A stretch of DNA of 64,000 nucleotides from Hyphomicrobiales bacterium (GCA_900470155.1 UBZT01000020.1:27521-91520); one strand, 5' to 3'. Positions 8,075 through 16,363 are shown, counted from the stretch's first letter. Numbers and translations are program-made. The notes: generated from the letters alone by a model not told the origin.

Positions 8075-8770
8075 ATGGGATCAAATGATTTTGTAACATT
8101 GTTCTTTCTCGTGGCGGCGGTGCTGATTTTCTTCCAGCTGCGAAGCGTTCTTGGACGCCGGACCGGTCATGAAAAGCCACCGCGCGATCCGCTCGCACCG
8201 CGCGATCAGGTGAAGGATCCGGCCGATGACAGCAAGGTCGTCACGCTGCCGCGTCGCGACGAGGGCAATGGCGAGGATCGTTTTGCGGCAATTGATGCCT
8301 TCGCAAAGCCGGGCACGCCGTTGAACGATCAGTTGCGCGAACTGACCCGGCACGATTCCAGCTTCGATCCGAAGGAATTCCTCAACGGCGCCAAGATGGC
8401 CTATGAGATGGTGGTCATGGCCTATGCCGATGGCGACCGGAAAACATTGAAGACACTGCTGTCGCGCGACGTTCTGGACGGTTTCGAAAGCGCGATCGCC
8501 GACCGCGAAAGCCGCGGCGAGGTGATCAAGTCCACTTTCGTCGGTATTGAAAAGGCGGAAATCACCCAGGCCTCGGTGCGCGAAAGCGAGGAACAGGTGA
8601 CGGTTCGCATCGCCAGCCAGCTGATCACGGCCACCTATGACAAGGCCGGCGCCCTGATCGACGGCGACGCGGACACTGTGTCCGAAGTCAATGATGTGTG
8701 GACATTCGCACGTGACATTCGTTCGCGTGATCCGAACTGGAAGCTGATCGCGACCGAAGCAGAGCAATGA
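8075..8770 (+). CDS. Tim44-like domain protein
   Basis: Related to the mitochondrial import component Tim44 (TimA in alphaproteobacteria). An N-terminal membrane segment (FVTLFFLVAAVLIFFQL) is followed by a charged linker and a C-terminal Tim44-like fold (FLNGAKMAYEMVVMAYADGDRKTLKTLLS, then VNDVWTFARDIRSRDPNWKLIAT). The 231-residue protein is probably anchored in the inner membrane with its domain in the cytoplasm. The divergent fxsA lies upstream. The stop overlaps the mltA start by ATGA, so the two are likely co-translated. Confidence 0.88.
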   Translation: MGSNDFVTLFFLVAAVLIFFQLRSVLGRRTGHEKPPRDPLAPRDQVKDPADDSKVVTLPRRDEGNGEDRFAAIDAFAKPGTPLNDQLRELTRHDSSFDPKEFLNGAKMAYEMVVMAYADGDRKTLKTLLSRDVLDGFESAIADRESRGEVIKSTFVGIEKAEITQASVRESEEQVTVRIASQLITATYDKAGALIDGDADTVSEVNDVWTFARDIRSRDPNWKLIATEAEQ

Positions 8771-9885
8771 CCGGAGGGCGTGTCGACTTTCGACTGAAGC
8801 CGGTGCGCTTCGCGGATCTGCCGGGGTGGGAAACCGACGATTCCTCGGCGGTCCTGCCGGCGATGATGGCATGCCTGGCGCATATCACCGAAGTCAAACC
8901 ATATCGCACGGGGTCGCTTGGCTTGAGCGCCAGCGACCTTTTGCCGTTGATCGATGATGCGAGACAGTTCAACCCGCGAGACCCGGCCTCGATGAGGACC
9001 TTCTTCGAGGAACGCTGCCAGCCATTTCACATAGAACCGCTTGACGGCTCCTCAGGTCTGGTGACCGCATTCTATGAGCCCGAAGTGGCAGTCTCGAGCC
9101 GGCCCGACGGGGACTATCGGTTTCCGTTTTACCACCGCCCGGCGGACCTGATCGATCTGGATGAGACCAATCGTCCGGCATTCATCGATGCGTCCTATGC
9201 TTTCGCGCGCGGCAATGGCGGCGCAATTTCGCTTTATCCCGAGCGTCGGGAGATCGACGAGGGATATCTCGACGGGCAGGGCCTCGAGATCGCCTGGGCC
9301 AAGTCCAAGGTCGATGTCTTCTTTGCTCATGTCCAAGGCGCTGCCCGCCTGCGCTATCCGGACGGTCGGATCCAGCGCATCACCTATGCCGGCAAGGCGG
9401 GGCACGCATTTTCAGGCATCGGCAGGCTGTTGATCGATCTTGGAGAAATTCCGGAGGCGCAGATCTCCATGCAGTCGATCCGTGGCTGGCTGACGAAAAA
9501 TCCCGAGCGCGTTGACGAGATCCTCTGGCACAACCGCTCCTATATTTTCTTCCGCGAAGCAGAGGTTGACGATCTCGGCAAGGGTCCGATTGCTGCGGCC
9601 AAGGTACCCTTGGTGGCCGGTCGCTCGCTGGCGGTGGATCGCCAGATCCATACATTCGGCTTTCCGTTTTTCATCCATGCGGAAAACCTGACCCATCTCG
9701 ACGGGGGCGCGCCGTTTGCGCGTCTGATGCTGGCGCTGGATACCGGATCGGCCATCGTCGGTGCTGCGCGCGGCGACATATTTACGGGGTCGGGCGATGC
9801 GGCCGGCGATTTGGCCGGCGCGGTGCGCAATGCGGCCGACTTCTATATATTGATCCCGAAGCAGGCAGCAGCGAGGTTTGTCTGA
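8767..9885 (+). CDS. mltA: MltA-type murein lytic transglycosylase
   Basis: Cleaves peptidoglycan glycan strands to 1,6-anhydromuropeptides. The MltA barrel region (GLVTAFYEPEVAVSSRP; LDGQGLEIAWAKSKVDVFFAHVQGAARL) is followed by the 3D domain (LMLALDTGSAIVGAARGDIF, TGSGDAAGDLAG) with its conserved Asp residues. The protein has 372 residues. Oddly, no signal peptide or lipobox is visible: it starts MTGGRVDFRLKPVRF, and no in-frame start precedes this ATG. Overlaps the Tim44-like gene by 4 bases and abuts smr. Confidence 0.92.
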   Translation: MTGGRVDFRLKPVRFADLPGWETDDSSAVLPAMMACLAHITEVKPYRTGSLGLSASDLLPLIDDARQFNPRDPASMRTFFEERCQPFHIEPLDGSSGLVTAFYEPEVAVSSRPDGDYRFPFYHRPADLIDLDETNRPAFIDASYAFARGNGGAISLYPERREIDEGYLDGQGLEIAWAKSKVDVFFAHVQGAARLRYPDGRIQRITYAGKAGHAFSGIGRLLIDLGEIPEAQISMQSIRGWLTKNPERVDEILWHNRSYIFFREAEVDDLGKGPIAAAKVPLVAGRSLAVDRQIHTFGFPFFIHAENLTHLDGGAPFARLMLALDTGSAIVGAARGDIFTGSGDAAGDLAGAVRNAADFYILIPKQAAARFV

Positions 9886-10452
9886 GTGTCAGGTGGGTCA
9901 AAACTCAATCCGGAAGATCGTATTCTGTGGGGCAAGGTCGCCCGCTCCACGCGTGCGATGCCTGGACGGCTGCAAGACCTGCTGGAATTCGAGAGACAAT
10001 TCGAGGCCGAAGCAGACGCGGAAGACAAGGCGCCGGCCAAGGCCGCTCTTGCTCTGCCCGCAAGCGTCGAAAACACCCAGTCGGCGGGTCCGCGCAAACC
10101 TTCCGGAACCCATCACCCGTTGGAGCGCCCGGTCAAGCGCAAGCTGTCGCGCGGCCATCTCGCTTTGGAGGCCCGCATCGATCTGCACGGCCTGATCCAG
10201 AGCGAAGCGCATGGCATGCTGTTCGATTTTCTCCACCGCGCCCATGAACGCGGATTGCGCCATGTTCTGGTCATCACCGGCAAAGGCAGCTCGCTCGGCA
10301 GCGAGGGTGCCTTGAAGCGGGCTGTGCCTCTCTGGTTTTCCATGCCGGAGTTCCGATTTCTGATTTCGTCCTATGAGCCCGCGGCGAGGCAGCATGGCGG
10401 GGAGGGCGCGCTCTATGTTCGCCTGTCGCGCCATGGAGTGGAGCGTCGATGA
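9886..10452 (+). CDS. Smr domain protein
   Basis: Smr (small MutS-related) domain protein; such domains are nucleases acting on branched DNA or on stalled mRNA, but the role of stand-alone bacterial copies varies. Two Smr hallmarks are seen in the C-terminal half: IDLHGL and VLVITGKG. The N-terminal part is a charged, Ala-rich linker (residues about 30-85). GTG start at 9886 directly follows the mltA stop. The 3' end overlaps the XRE gene by 4 bases. Length 188. Confidence 0.88.
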   Translation: MSGGSKLNPEDRILWGKVARSTRAMPGRLQDLLEFERQFEAEADAEDKAPAKAALALPASVENTQSAGPRKPSGTHHPLERPVKRKLSRGHLALEARIDLHGLIQSEAHGMLFDFLHRAHERGLRHVLVITGKGSSLGSEGALKRAVPLWFSMPEFRFLISSYEPAARQHGGEGALYVRLSRHGVERR

Positions 10453-10814
10453 CCCCGTTCGGCACGGCACTGCGCGAATTGCGCGAGCGCAAGGGCGTGT
10501 CGCAAAAGCAGATGGCAGCGGCGATCGGCGTCTCGCCGGCCTATCTGTCGGCGCTGGAACATGGAAAGCGTGGCCTGCCGAATTTCGATTTCCTGCAGCG
10601 TGTTGCCGGTTACTTCAATATCATCTGGGATGAGGCCGATGAGCTGTTTGCCACGGCCCGGCAGTCCGACCCGCGTGTGGTTCTCGATACGGTCGGCTTG
10701 AAACCTGAATACACAGCCTTTGCCAATGAACTCGCCCGCCTGATTCGCCAGTTGCCGCCGGATGTGCTAAAGGATTTGCAGGCCGTCCTTGATGCTGCCA
10801 AAAATCGGATGTGA
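10449..10814 (+). CDS. XRE family helix-turn-helix regulator
   Basis: Small DNA-binding protein of 121 residues. The N-terminal Cro/C1-type HTH spans residues 5-60 (RERKGVSQKQMAAAIGVSPAYLSALEHGKRGLP is the helical core, quoted here only to position: key residues Q20, S29, Y32, S34). The C-terminal half is a short helical region (ANELARLIRQLPPDVLKDL) that may dimerise. Overlaps smr by ATGA, so it ends the Tim44-mltA-smr-xre unit; its target is unknown and no obvious operator is recognised. Confidence 0.85.
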   Translation: MTPFGTALRELRERKGVSQKQMAAAIGVSPAYLSALEHGKRGLPNFDFLQRVAGYFNIIWDEADELFATARQSDPRVVLDTVGLKPEYTAFANELARLIRQLPPDVLKDLQAVLDAAKNRM

Positions 10815-10860
10815 AAGGCGTAAATCCCTCGGATATCCACGGGAAACACGCCGTCCGCCT

Positions 10861-10919
10861 TTGGAACTGCTGCCAAAACCCCTATAGTCGAACCGCTTGA
10901 AGCTGCTGATTCGAATCAG
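10861..10919 (+). promoter_or_regulatory. Candidate gyrB promoter and leader palindrome
   Basis: TTGGAA (10861-10866) and TATAGT (10883-10888) with a 16-base spacer resemble a sigma-70 promoter. Downstream in the presumed leader is a perfect 14-base palindrome CTGATTCGAATCAG (10906-10919) that contains two abutting GANTC methylation sites (10908-10912 and 10913-10917). Confidence 0.5.
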
Positions 10920-10955
10920 GCAGACCCTTTGAGAATTGACTGGAAAGATTGCTGA

Positions 10956-13391
10956 ATGACCGACTTGCCGATCACGGAAAATGATGGACCGGCCGAATAT
11001 GGTGCCGACTCGATCAAGGTGCTTAAGGGGCTTGATGCAGTTCGCAAGCGCCCAGGCATGTATATCGGTGATACGGACGATGGTTCAGGTCTTCACCACA
11101 TGGTCTACGAAGTGGTCGACAACGCGATCGACGAAGCGCTCGCGGGACATGCCGACATCGTCACGGTCACGTTGAATGCCGATGGTTCGGTCACGGTCAC
11201 CGACAATGGTCGCGGCATTCCGACCGACATCCACACCGGCGAGGGTGTGTCTGCTGCCGAGGTCATCATGACCCAGCTGCATGCCGGCGGTAAGTTCGAC
11301 CAGAATTCCTACAAGGTATCGGGTGGTTTGCACGGCGTCGGCGTTTCGGTCGTCAACGCCTTGTCGGTCAAGCTGAACCTCAAGATCCGCCGCGTCGGCA
11401 AGGTCCACGAGATCAGCTTTACCCATGGCGTGGCGGATGCGCCGCTGCGTGTCATCGGCGATTACGAAGGCCGCTCCGGCACGGAAGTCACCTTCCTGCC
11501 GAGCCCGGACACGTTCACCAACATCGAATTCGACTACAGCACGCTGGAGCATCGCCTGCGCGAACTCGCGTTCCTCAATTCCGGTGTGCGCATTCTGCTG
11601 ACCGACAAGCGTCGCTCAGATATCCGCCAGGAAGAAATGGTCTATGACGGCGGCCTTGAAGCCTTCGTTGTCTATCTCGACCGTGCAAAGAAGCCGCTGG
11701 TTCAAAAGCCGGTGGCCATCCGTGGCGAAAAAGACGGCATCACGGTCGAAGTGGCCATGTGGTGGAACGACAGCTACCACGAGAACGTGCTCTGCTTCAC
11801 CAACAACATCCCGCAGCGCGACGGCGGCACCCACATGGCGGGTTTCCGCGCGGCGCTCACCCGCCAGGTCACGTCCTACGGTGAAAGCTCGGGGATCACC
11901 AAGCGGGAGAAGGTCACCCTTCAGGGCGAAGACTGCCGCGAAGGCCTGACCGCCGTTCTCTCGGTCAAGGTGCCGGATCCGAAGTTCTCCTCGCAGACCA
12001 AGGACAAACTCGTGTCCTCGGAAGTTCGGCCGGTTGTCGAAAGCCTGGTCAACGAAGCGCTCAGCACCTGGTTCGAAGAGCATCCGAGCGAAGCCAAGAT
12101 CCTCGTCGGCAAGGTCGTCGAGGCTGCGGCCGCCCGCGAAGCCGCCCGAAAGGCGCGTGAATTGACTCGCCGCAAAGGCGCCCTCGATATTGCCTCTCTG
12201 CCCGGCAAGCTTGCCGACTGCTCGGAACGTGATCCGTCCAAGTCCGAACTTTTCCTCGTCGAGGGTGACTCGGCGGGTGGCTCGGCCAAGCAGGGCCGTT
12301 CGCGTGAAAACCAGGCGATCCTGCCGCTGCGCGGCAAGATCCTCAACGTCGAGCGCGCCCGTTTCGACAAGATGCTGGGAAGTCAGGAAATCGGCACGCT
12401 GATCACCGCACTCGGCACATCGATCGGCAAGGACGAGTTCAACCCGGACAAGTTGCGCTACCACAAGATCATCATCATGACCGATGCTGATGTCGACGGT
12501 GCGCATATCAGAACACTGCTGCTCACCTTCTTCTTCCGCCAGATGCCGGAATTGATCGAGCGCGGCCACCTCTACATTGCTCAGCCGCCGCTTTATAAAG
12601 TCTCGCGCGGCAAGTCCGTCCAGTATCTCAAGGATGAGAAGGCGCTCGAAGAGTATCTGATCACCATGGGCATCGAGGAAGCGACGCTGACACTGGCCAA
12701 TGGCGAGGTTCGTGCCGGTCAGGATCTGCGCGACGTCATCCAGGATGCGCTGCGCTTGCGTTCGCTGGTCGATAGCCTGCACTCGCGCTACAACCGCAAC
12801 GTCATCGAGCAGGCGGCCATTGCCGGTGCGCTCAATCCAGAACTGACGGACAACCGCGCCCGCGCCGAGGCGACCGCTGCCGAAGTCGCGCGCCGTCTCG
12901 ACATGATCGCAGAAGAAACCGAGCGCGGCTGGCAGGGCTTTGTCACGGACGAAGGCGGTCTGCGGTTTGAGCGCATGGTGCGCGGCGTGAAGGAATTGGC
13001 AGCCGTCGATGTCGCCCTGATCGGGTCCGCCGATGCCCGCCATATCGACCAGCTCACGCCCCGTCTGCATGACATCTATTCCGAGCCGCCGGTTCTGGCA
13101 CGCAAGGATGGAAAGACCGACATGTCCGGACCGCGTGCCTTGCTCGACCATATTTTCGCGGCCGGCCGCAAGGGACTTTCGATGCAGCGCTACAAGGGCC
13201 TTGGTGAAATGAACGCCGAGCAGTTGTGGGAAACGACGCTCGATCCGAACGTCCGCTCGCTGCTTCAGGTCCGCGTCAACGATGCGACCGATGCCGATAG
13301 CCTGTTCGCGCGGCTGATGGGCGACGAAGTTGAGCCTCGGCGCGACTTCATCCAGGAAAACGCTCTGAACGTTGCCAATCTCGACATCTGA
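10956..13391 (+). CDS. gyrB: DNA gyrase subunit B
   Basis: ATPase subunit of gyrase, which introduces negative supercoils ahead of forks. The GHKL ATPase region has KRPGMYIGDT, DNGRGIP and GGLHGVGVSVVNAL; the TOPRIM domain has EGDSAGGSAKQGRSRENQAIL and the acidic DADVDGAHIRTLLLTFFF; the C-terminus ends NALNVANLDI. The 811-residue length is normal for alphaproteobacteria. Begins ATGACCGACTTGCC 141 bases after the XRE gene with its own candidate promoter, and ends at a strong terminator. It lies between the origin-proximal and the distal parS-like sites. Confidence 0.98.
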   Translation: MTDLPITENDGPAEYGADSIKVLKGLDAVRKRPGMYIGDTDDGSGLHHMVYEVVDNAIDEALAGHADIVTVTLNADGSVTVTDNGRGIPTDIHTGEGVSAAEVIMTQLHAGGKFDQNSYKVSGGLHGVGVSVVNALSVKLNLKIRRVGKVHEISFTHGVADAPLRVIGDYEGRSGTEVTFLPSPDTFTNIEFDYSTLEHRLRELAFLNSGVRILLTDKRRSDIRQEEMVYDGGLEAFVVYLDRAKKPLVQKPVAIRGEKDGITVEVAMWWNDSYHENVLCFTNNIPQRDGGTHMAGFRAALTRQVTSYGESSGITKREKVTLQGEDCREGLTAVLSVKVPDPKFSSQTKDKLVSSEVRPVVESLVNEALSTWFEEHPSEAKILVGKVVEAAAAREAARKARELTRRKGALDIASLPGKLADCSERDPSKSELFLVEGDSAGGSAKQGRSRENQAILPLRGKILNVERARFDKMLGSQEIGTLITALGTSIGKDEFNPDKLRYHKIIIMTDADVDGAHIRTLLLTFFFRQMPELIERGHLYIAQPPLYKVSRGKSVQYLKDEKALEEYLITMGIEEATLTLANGEVRAGQDLRDVIQDALRLRSLVDSLHSRYNRNVIEQAAIAGALNPELTDNRARAEATAAEVARRLDMIAEETERGWQGFVTDEGGLRFERMVRGVKELAAVDVALIGSADARHIDQLTPRLHDIYSEPPVLARKDGKTDMSGPRALLDHIFAAGRKGLSMQRYKGLGEMNAEQLWETTLDPNVRSLLQVRVNDATDADSLFARLMGDEVEPRRDFIQENALNVANLDI

Positions 13392-13417
13392 TCCGAGCTG
13401 GTATCCGACACATCAAG

Positions 13418-13451
13418 ATGGCCGCATTCGCTCGAATGCGGCCATTTTTTT
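13418..13451 (+). terminator. Rho-independent terminator of gyrB
   Basis: Arms ATGGCCGCATTCG (13418-13430) and CGAATGCGGCCAT (13433-13445) followed by a run of seven T. Confidence 0.9.
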
Positions 13452-13458
13452 ATCCAGA

Positions 13459-13474
13459 GATTTCACGTGAATCA
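13459..13474. promoter_or_regulatory. parS: parS-like ParB binding site (left of inverted pair)
   Basis: GATTTCACGTGAATCA matches the parS consensus at 13 of 16 positions, with the full TTTCACGTGAA core. It forms a perfect 14-base inverted repeat (13461-13474 with 13484-13497) with the next site, separated by TAGTTAACG. A GAATC (GANTC) site is at 13469-13473. Confidence 0.7.
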
Positions 13475-13483
13475 TAGTTAACG

Positions 13484-13499
13484 TGATTCACGTGAAACT
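13484..13499. promoter_or_regulatory. parS: parS-like ParB binding site (right of inverted pair)
   Basis: TGATTCACGTGAAACT matches the parS consensus at 14 of 16 positions and the site at 4675 at 15 of 16. It contains GATTC (13485-13489). Lies between the gyrB terminator and the end of the nitroreductase gene, a place with no other need for conservation. Confidence 0.8.
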
Positions 13500-13517
13500 C
13501 CGGGCGTTCAGATTGTC

Positions 13518-14108
13518 TTAAAAGCCGCCTTCGAACACGACGTCATTCAAAGGCTTGCGGTCGTTTGGCATTTCGCGGGCGCGCAGGCCTTCCGGCAAGA
13601 CCGATTTGTCGCCGGGCTTTCCGATGGCAACGGCGGCCTCGACATGGAAGCCTTCCGGCGCGCCAAGCTCTGCCTGGGCCCTGTCAAAATCGAGACCTGT
13701 CATGCCATGGGCGAAATAACCGGACTTGACGGCCTGCAACGACAGGAGTCCCCAGGACGCACCGGCATCGAAGCTGTGGCTCCGGAAGGGTTTCGGTGCC
13801 GAGCCATCCGCAGGGCGGCTCAGCGTGTCGGAAAATATGATGATCAGTGCCGACGCGGTCTTCGCCCAGCCCTGGTTGAACTCGTTGAGAATGCCGAGAA
13901 GCTTGTCGAATTCCGGCGTGCCCTTGAGGCCGTAAACGAAACGCCATGGCTGATAGTTGAAGGCAGAGGGTGCCCAGTGGGCGGCATCGAGAATGGTCAG
14001 AAGGTCGGCCTTCGGCATTACACTGCCGTCGAAAGCGCGCGGAGACCAACGGTCGAGAAACACCGAATCAACGTTGTGCTCGGACTGACGGCTATTGCTG
14101 GTGGTCAT
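13518..14108 (-). CDS. Nitroreductase family protein
   Basis: FMN-dependent NAD(P)H oxidoreductase of the nitroreductase superfamily; substrate unknown. Family features are FLDRWSPRAF near residue 16-25, the FMN-contacting AAHWAPSAFNYQPWRFVY segment, and a C-terminal AIGKPGD. The ATG at 14108 (MTTSNSRQSEHNVDSV) follows AAAGGATC at good spacing and gives 196 residues. The gene converges on gyrB with its terminator and two parS-like sites between. It is divergent from phaZ. Confidence 0.88.
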   Translation of the reverse strand: MTTSNSRQSEHNVDSVFLDRWSPRAFDGSVMPKADLLTILDAAHWAPSAFNYQPWRFVYGLKGTPEFDKLLGILNEFNQGWAKTASALIIIFSDTLSRPADGSAPKPFRSHSFDAGASWGLLSLQAVKSGYFAHGMTGLDFDRAQAELGAPEGFHVEAAVAIGKPGDKSVLPEGLRAREMPNDRKPLNDVVFEGGF

Positions 14109-14408
14109 GGGGATCCTTTGCGGTATGGGGAGGCTTGCTGACAAAGAATGGCGCAATTGCCGAACCGGAGCCAGTGCTTCCTTCGCTGTTGCACAAATCC
14201 TGTCGGTGGACCAGGAAAACGGTTAACCAGCGGATGCGCCTGGAACTTTAAGTCTTTTCAGCCATCTTCTGTGTTACGGGAGAATAGTGCACCCGTGCAT
14301 CACGCTGGATGCTGTGCATCAAAAGGCTTTTGCACTGCAAAAACTCTGTTAGTGTAGCATATCGACATGGGCTTATATGGCCCAAACGACCGGAAGGTGA
14401 GCCAAGCG
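14109..14408. promoter_or_regulatory. Divergent nitroreductase/phaZ promoter region
   Basis: 300 bases without a credible gene. On the phaZ side is a perfect odd palindrome TTTTGCA-C-TGCAAAA (14328-14342), preceded by three further TGCA tetramers (14288, 14296, 14314 region). The TGCA-rich palindrome resembles the operators of the PHA-responsive repressor PhaR/AniA. No other feature is seen. Confidence 0.5.
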
Positions 14409-15689
14409 ATGTTCTATCAGCTTTATGAACTCAACCATGCTGTCATGGCGCCGTTTCGCGCGACAGCGGATGCGATGAACATGGCCTGGAAAAATCCTCT
14501 GAACCCATGGTCTCACACCGTCGTCGGGCGAAGCTTTTCCGCCGGCTTCGAGGTGTTTGAGCGCGTCACGCGCCGATACGGCAAACCGGCCTTCGGGCTG
14601 CCGACGACACCGATCAATGGAGAAGTCGTCACCGTCGAAGAGGAAGTGACGTGGCGCAAGCCATTCTGCGATCTCATCCATTTCAAGCGCCATCTTCCGG
14701 CCGGGACCGAAAAGGGTCCTCGCATTCTAATCGTTGCGCCGATGTCCGGTCACTATGCCACGTTGCTGCGCGGTACGGTCGAGGCACTGCTGCCGAGTGC
14801 CGATGTCTACATCACCGACTGGATCGATGCCCGTATGGTGCCGGTCACCGATGGCGATTTCGACCTCGATGACTACATCGACTACGTGATCGAGATTCTC
14901 CACCATCTTGGTCCAGACACCAATGTGATCGCGGTCTGTCAGCCTTCGGTGCCAGTTCTGGCCGCTGTGGCGGTGATGGAAGCCAATGGCGATACTTGCG
15001 CACCGGCTTCGATGACACTGATGGGTGGGCCGATCGACACGCGCATCAATCCGACGGCCGTCAACCAGCTTGCTCAGAACAAGCCCATCGAATGGTTCCG
15101 CGACAACGTCATCATGCAGGTTCCGTGGCCGCAGCCCGGTGTCATGCGGTCTGTCTATCCCGGCTTCCTGCAGCTCTCGGGTTTCATGTCGATGAACCTC
15201 GATCGCCATATGATCGCGCACAAGGAGTTCTACGGCCATCTGGTCAAGAACGACGGCGACTCTGCCGAGAAGCATCGCGATTTCTACGACGAATATCTGG
15301 CTGTGATGGATCTCACCGCGGAGTTCTATCTCCAGACTGTCGACACCGTCTTCATCAAGCATTCGCTCCCCAAGGGTGAAATGCTGCATCGTGGCAAGCC
15401 GGTCGACACCAAGGCGATCCGCAATGTGGCGCTTCTGACCGTCGAGGGCGAGAACGACGATATCTCCGGCGTCGGCCAGACCCAAGCGGCGCAGACGATC
15501 TGCAGCAGCATTCCGGACGCGATGCGTATGCACTACATGCAGCCGGATGTCGGTCACTATGGCGTGTTCAACGGTTCGCGCTTCCGCAAGGAAATCGCGC
15601 CGCGCATCGTTGCGTTTGCCACGAAACACACCAAGGGCGTGAAGGCGACGCCCGTAAAGCGTGTTATCAAGGGCGGCAAGGCGAGCTGA
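14409..15689 (+). CDS. phaZ: Intracellular polyhydroxyalkanoate depolymerase
   Basis: Breaks down stored polyhydroxybutyrate granules. Alpha/beta-hydrolase fold of the intracellular PhaZ family: FYQLYELNHAVMAPFR at the N-terminus, VAPMSGHYATLLRGTVE, DVYITDWIDARMVP, and the nucleophile region IAVCQPSVPVLAA, where a Cys replaces the usual Ser, as in other intracellular depolymerases. C-terminal HYGVFNGSRFR provides the catalytic His. The ATG at 14409 after GGAAGGTGAG gives 426 residues; an upstream in-frame ATG at 14367 lacks a ribosome binding site. Confidence 0.92.
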   Translation: MFYQLYELNHAVMAPFRATADAMNMAWKNPLNPWSHTVVGRSFSAGFEVFERVTRRYGKPAFGLPTTPINGEVVTVEEEVTWRKPFCDLIHFKRHLPAGTEKGPRILIVAPMSGHYATLLRGTVEALLPSADVYITDWIDARMVPVTDGDFDLDDYIDYVIEILHHLGPDTNVIAVCQPSVPVLAAVAVMEANGDTCAPASMTLMGGPIDTRINPTAVNQLAQNKPIEWFRDNVIMQVPWPQPGVMRSVYPGFLQLSGFMSMNLDRHMIAHKEFYGHLVKNDGDSAEKHRDFYDEYLAVMDLTAEFYLQTVDTVFIKHSLPKGEMLHRGKPVDTKAIRNVALLTVEGENDDISGVGQTQAAQTICSSIPDAMRMHYMQPDVGHYGVFNGSRFRKEIAPRIVAFATKHTKGVKATPVKRVIKGGKAS

Positions 15690-15719
15690 AGCGCGAGCCA
15701 ATAGATCCGATTTATATTA

Positions 15720-15755
15720 GCGGATTCAGATGGTTATTCATTTGAATCCGCTTTT
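15720..15755 (+). terminator. Terminator after phaZ
   Basis: Arms GCGGATTCA (15720-15728) and TGAATCCGC (15743-15751) followed by TTTTC. Confidence 0.75.
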
Positions 15756-15833
15756 CTCTTGAACGCCAGCCTGCCGTTTCCCACATCGATTCCATCGGAC
15801 GGCATCCTGCCCCCGATGAAACGAGGGTAATCG

Positions 15834-16271
15834 ATGATGAACCAGTCAGCATTGCTTCGACCGGATTGGACTCCGGCGACCGTCGTCCTGATGGTCCTTG
15901 GATTCATGGTGTTCTGGCCGCTCGGCCTTGCCATGCTTGCCTACATTCTGTTTGGCGACAAGTTCCAGACTTTCAAGCGTGAAGCCAACCGCAAGGCGGA
16001 CGACGCGTTTGCCTGGTGCCGTTCGAGCCGCTATCAGGGTTCGACTTCGGCCACCGGCAACGTCGCCTTCGACGATTGGCGCAAGGCGGAGCTCGATCGG
16101 CTTGATGAAGAGCGTCGCAAGCTCGACGAAATGCGCGCAGAGTTCGACGCTTATGGGCGTGAACTGCGTCGCGCCAAGGACCAGGAAGAATTCGATCGCT
16201 TCATGCGTGATCGCCAACAGGTGAAATCTGCCGATCAGGGGATTGCACCAATGGGCAATTCCGGCAACTGA
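15834..16271 (+). CDS. DUF2852 membrane protein
   Basis: Protein of unknown function, 145 residues, of the DUF2852 type common in Rhizobiales. One strong membrane segment (VVLMVLGFMVFWPLGLAMLAYIL, residues about 17-40) is followed by a charged, probably coiled-coil tail (DWRKAELDRLDEERRKLDEM and on) that should lie in the cytoplasm. Stand-alone gene with terminators on both sides. ATG at 15834 or the next ATG at 15837 could be used. Confidence 0.8.
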   Translation: MMNQSALLRPDWTPATVVLMVLGFMVFWPLGLAMLAYILFGDKFQTFKREANRKADDAFAWCRSSRYQGSTSATGNVAFDDWRKAELDRLDEERRKLDEMRAEFDAYGRELRRAKDQEEFDRFMRDRQQVKSADQGIAPMGNSGN

Positions 16272-16295
16272 CGGCGTGCATACGCGACCAAAACG

Positions 16296-16324
16296 AGGCC
16301 GGCATCCTTGATGCCGGCCTTTTT
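16296..16324 (+). terminator. Terminator after the DUF2852 gene
   Basis: Arms AGGCCGGCATC (16296-16306) and GATGCCGGCCT (16310-16320) around a 3-base loop, followed by a T run. Confidence 0.88.
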
Positions 16325-16363
16325 ATGCGTCAATTTCCTGCCCGAATCGGCTAAAAGACAACG

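Noticed and set aside
8707..8714. CACGTGA near the end of the Tim44-like gene as another parS site
   Set aside because: Only the 6-base centre matches; the flanking bases do not fit the parS arms.
11616..13151. Long minus-strand open frame opposite gyrB (511 codons)
   Set aside because: Shadow of a GC-rich gene; the protein has no recognisable family and gyrB is certain.
13450..13458. TTATCCAGA as a DnaA box next to the gyrB parS pair
   Set aside because: Single 8-of-9 match without a cluster, expected by chance in 64 kb.
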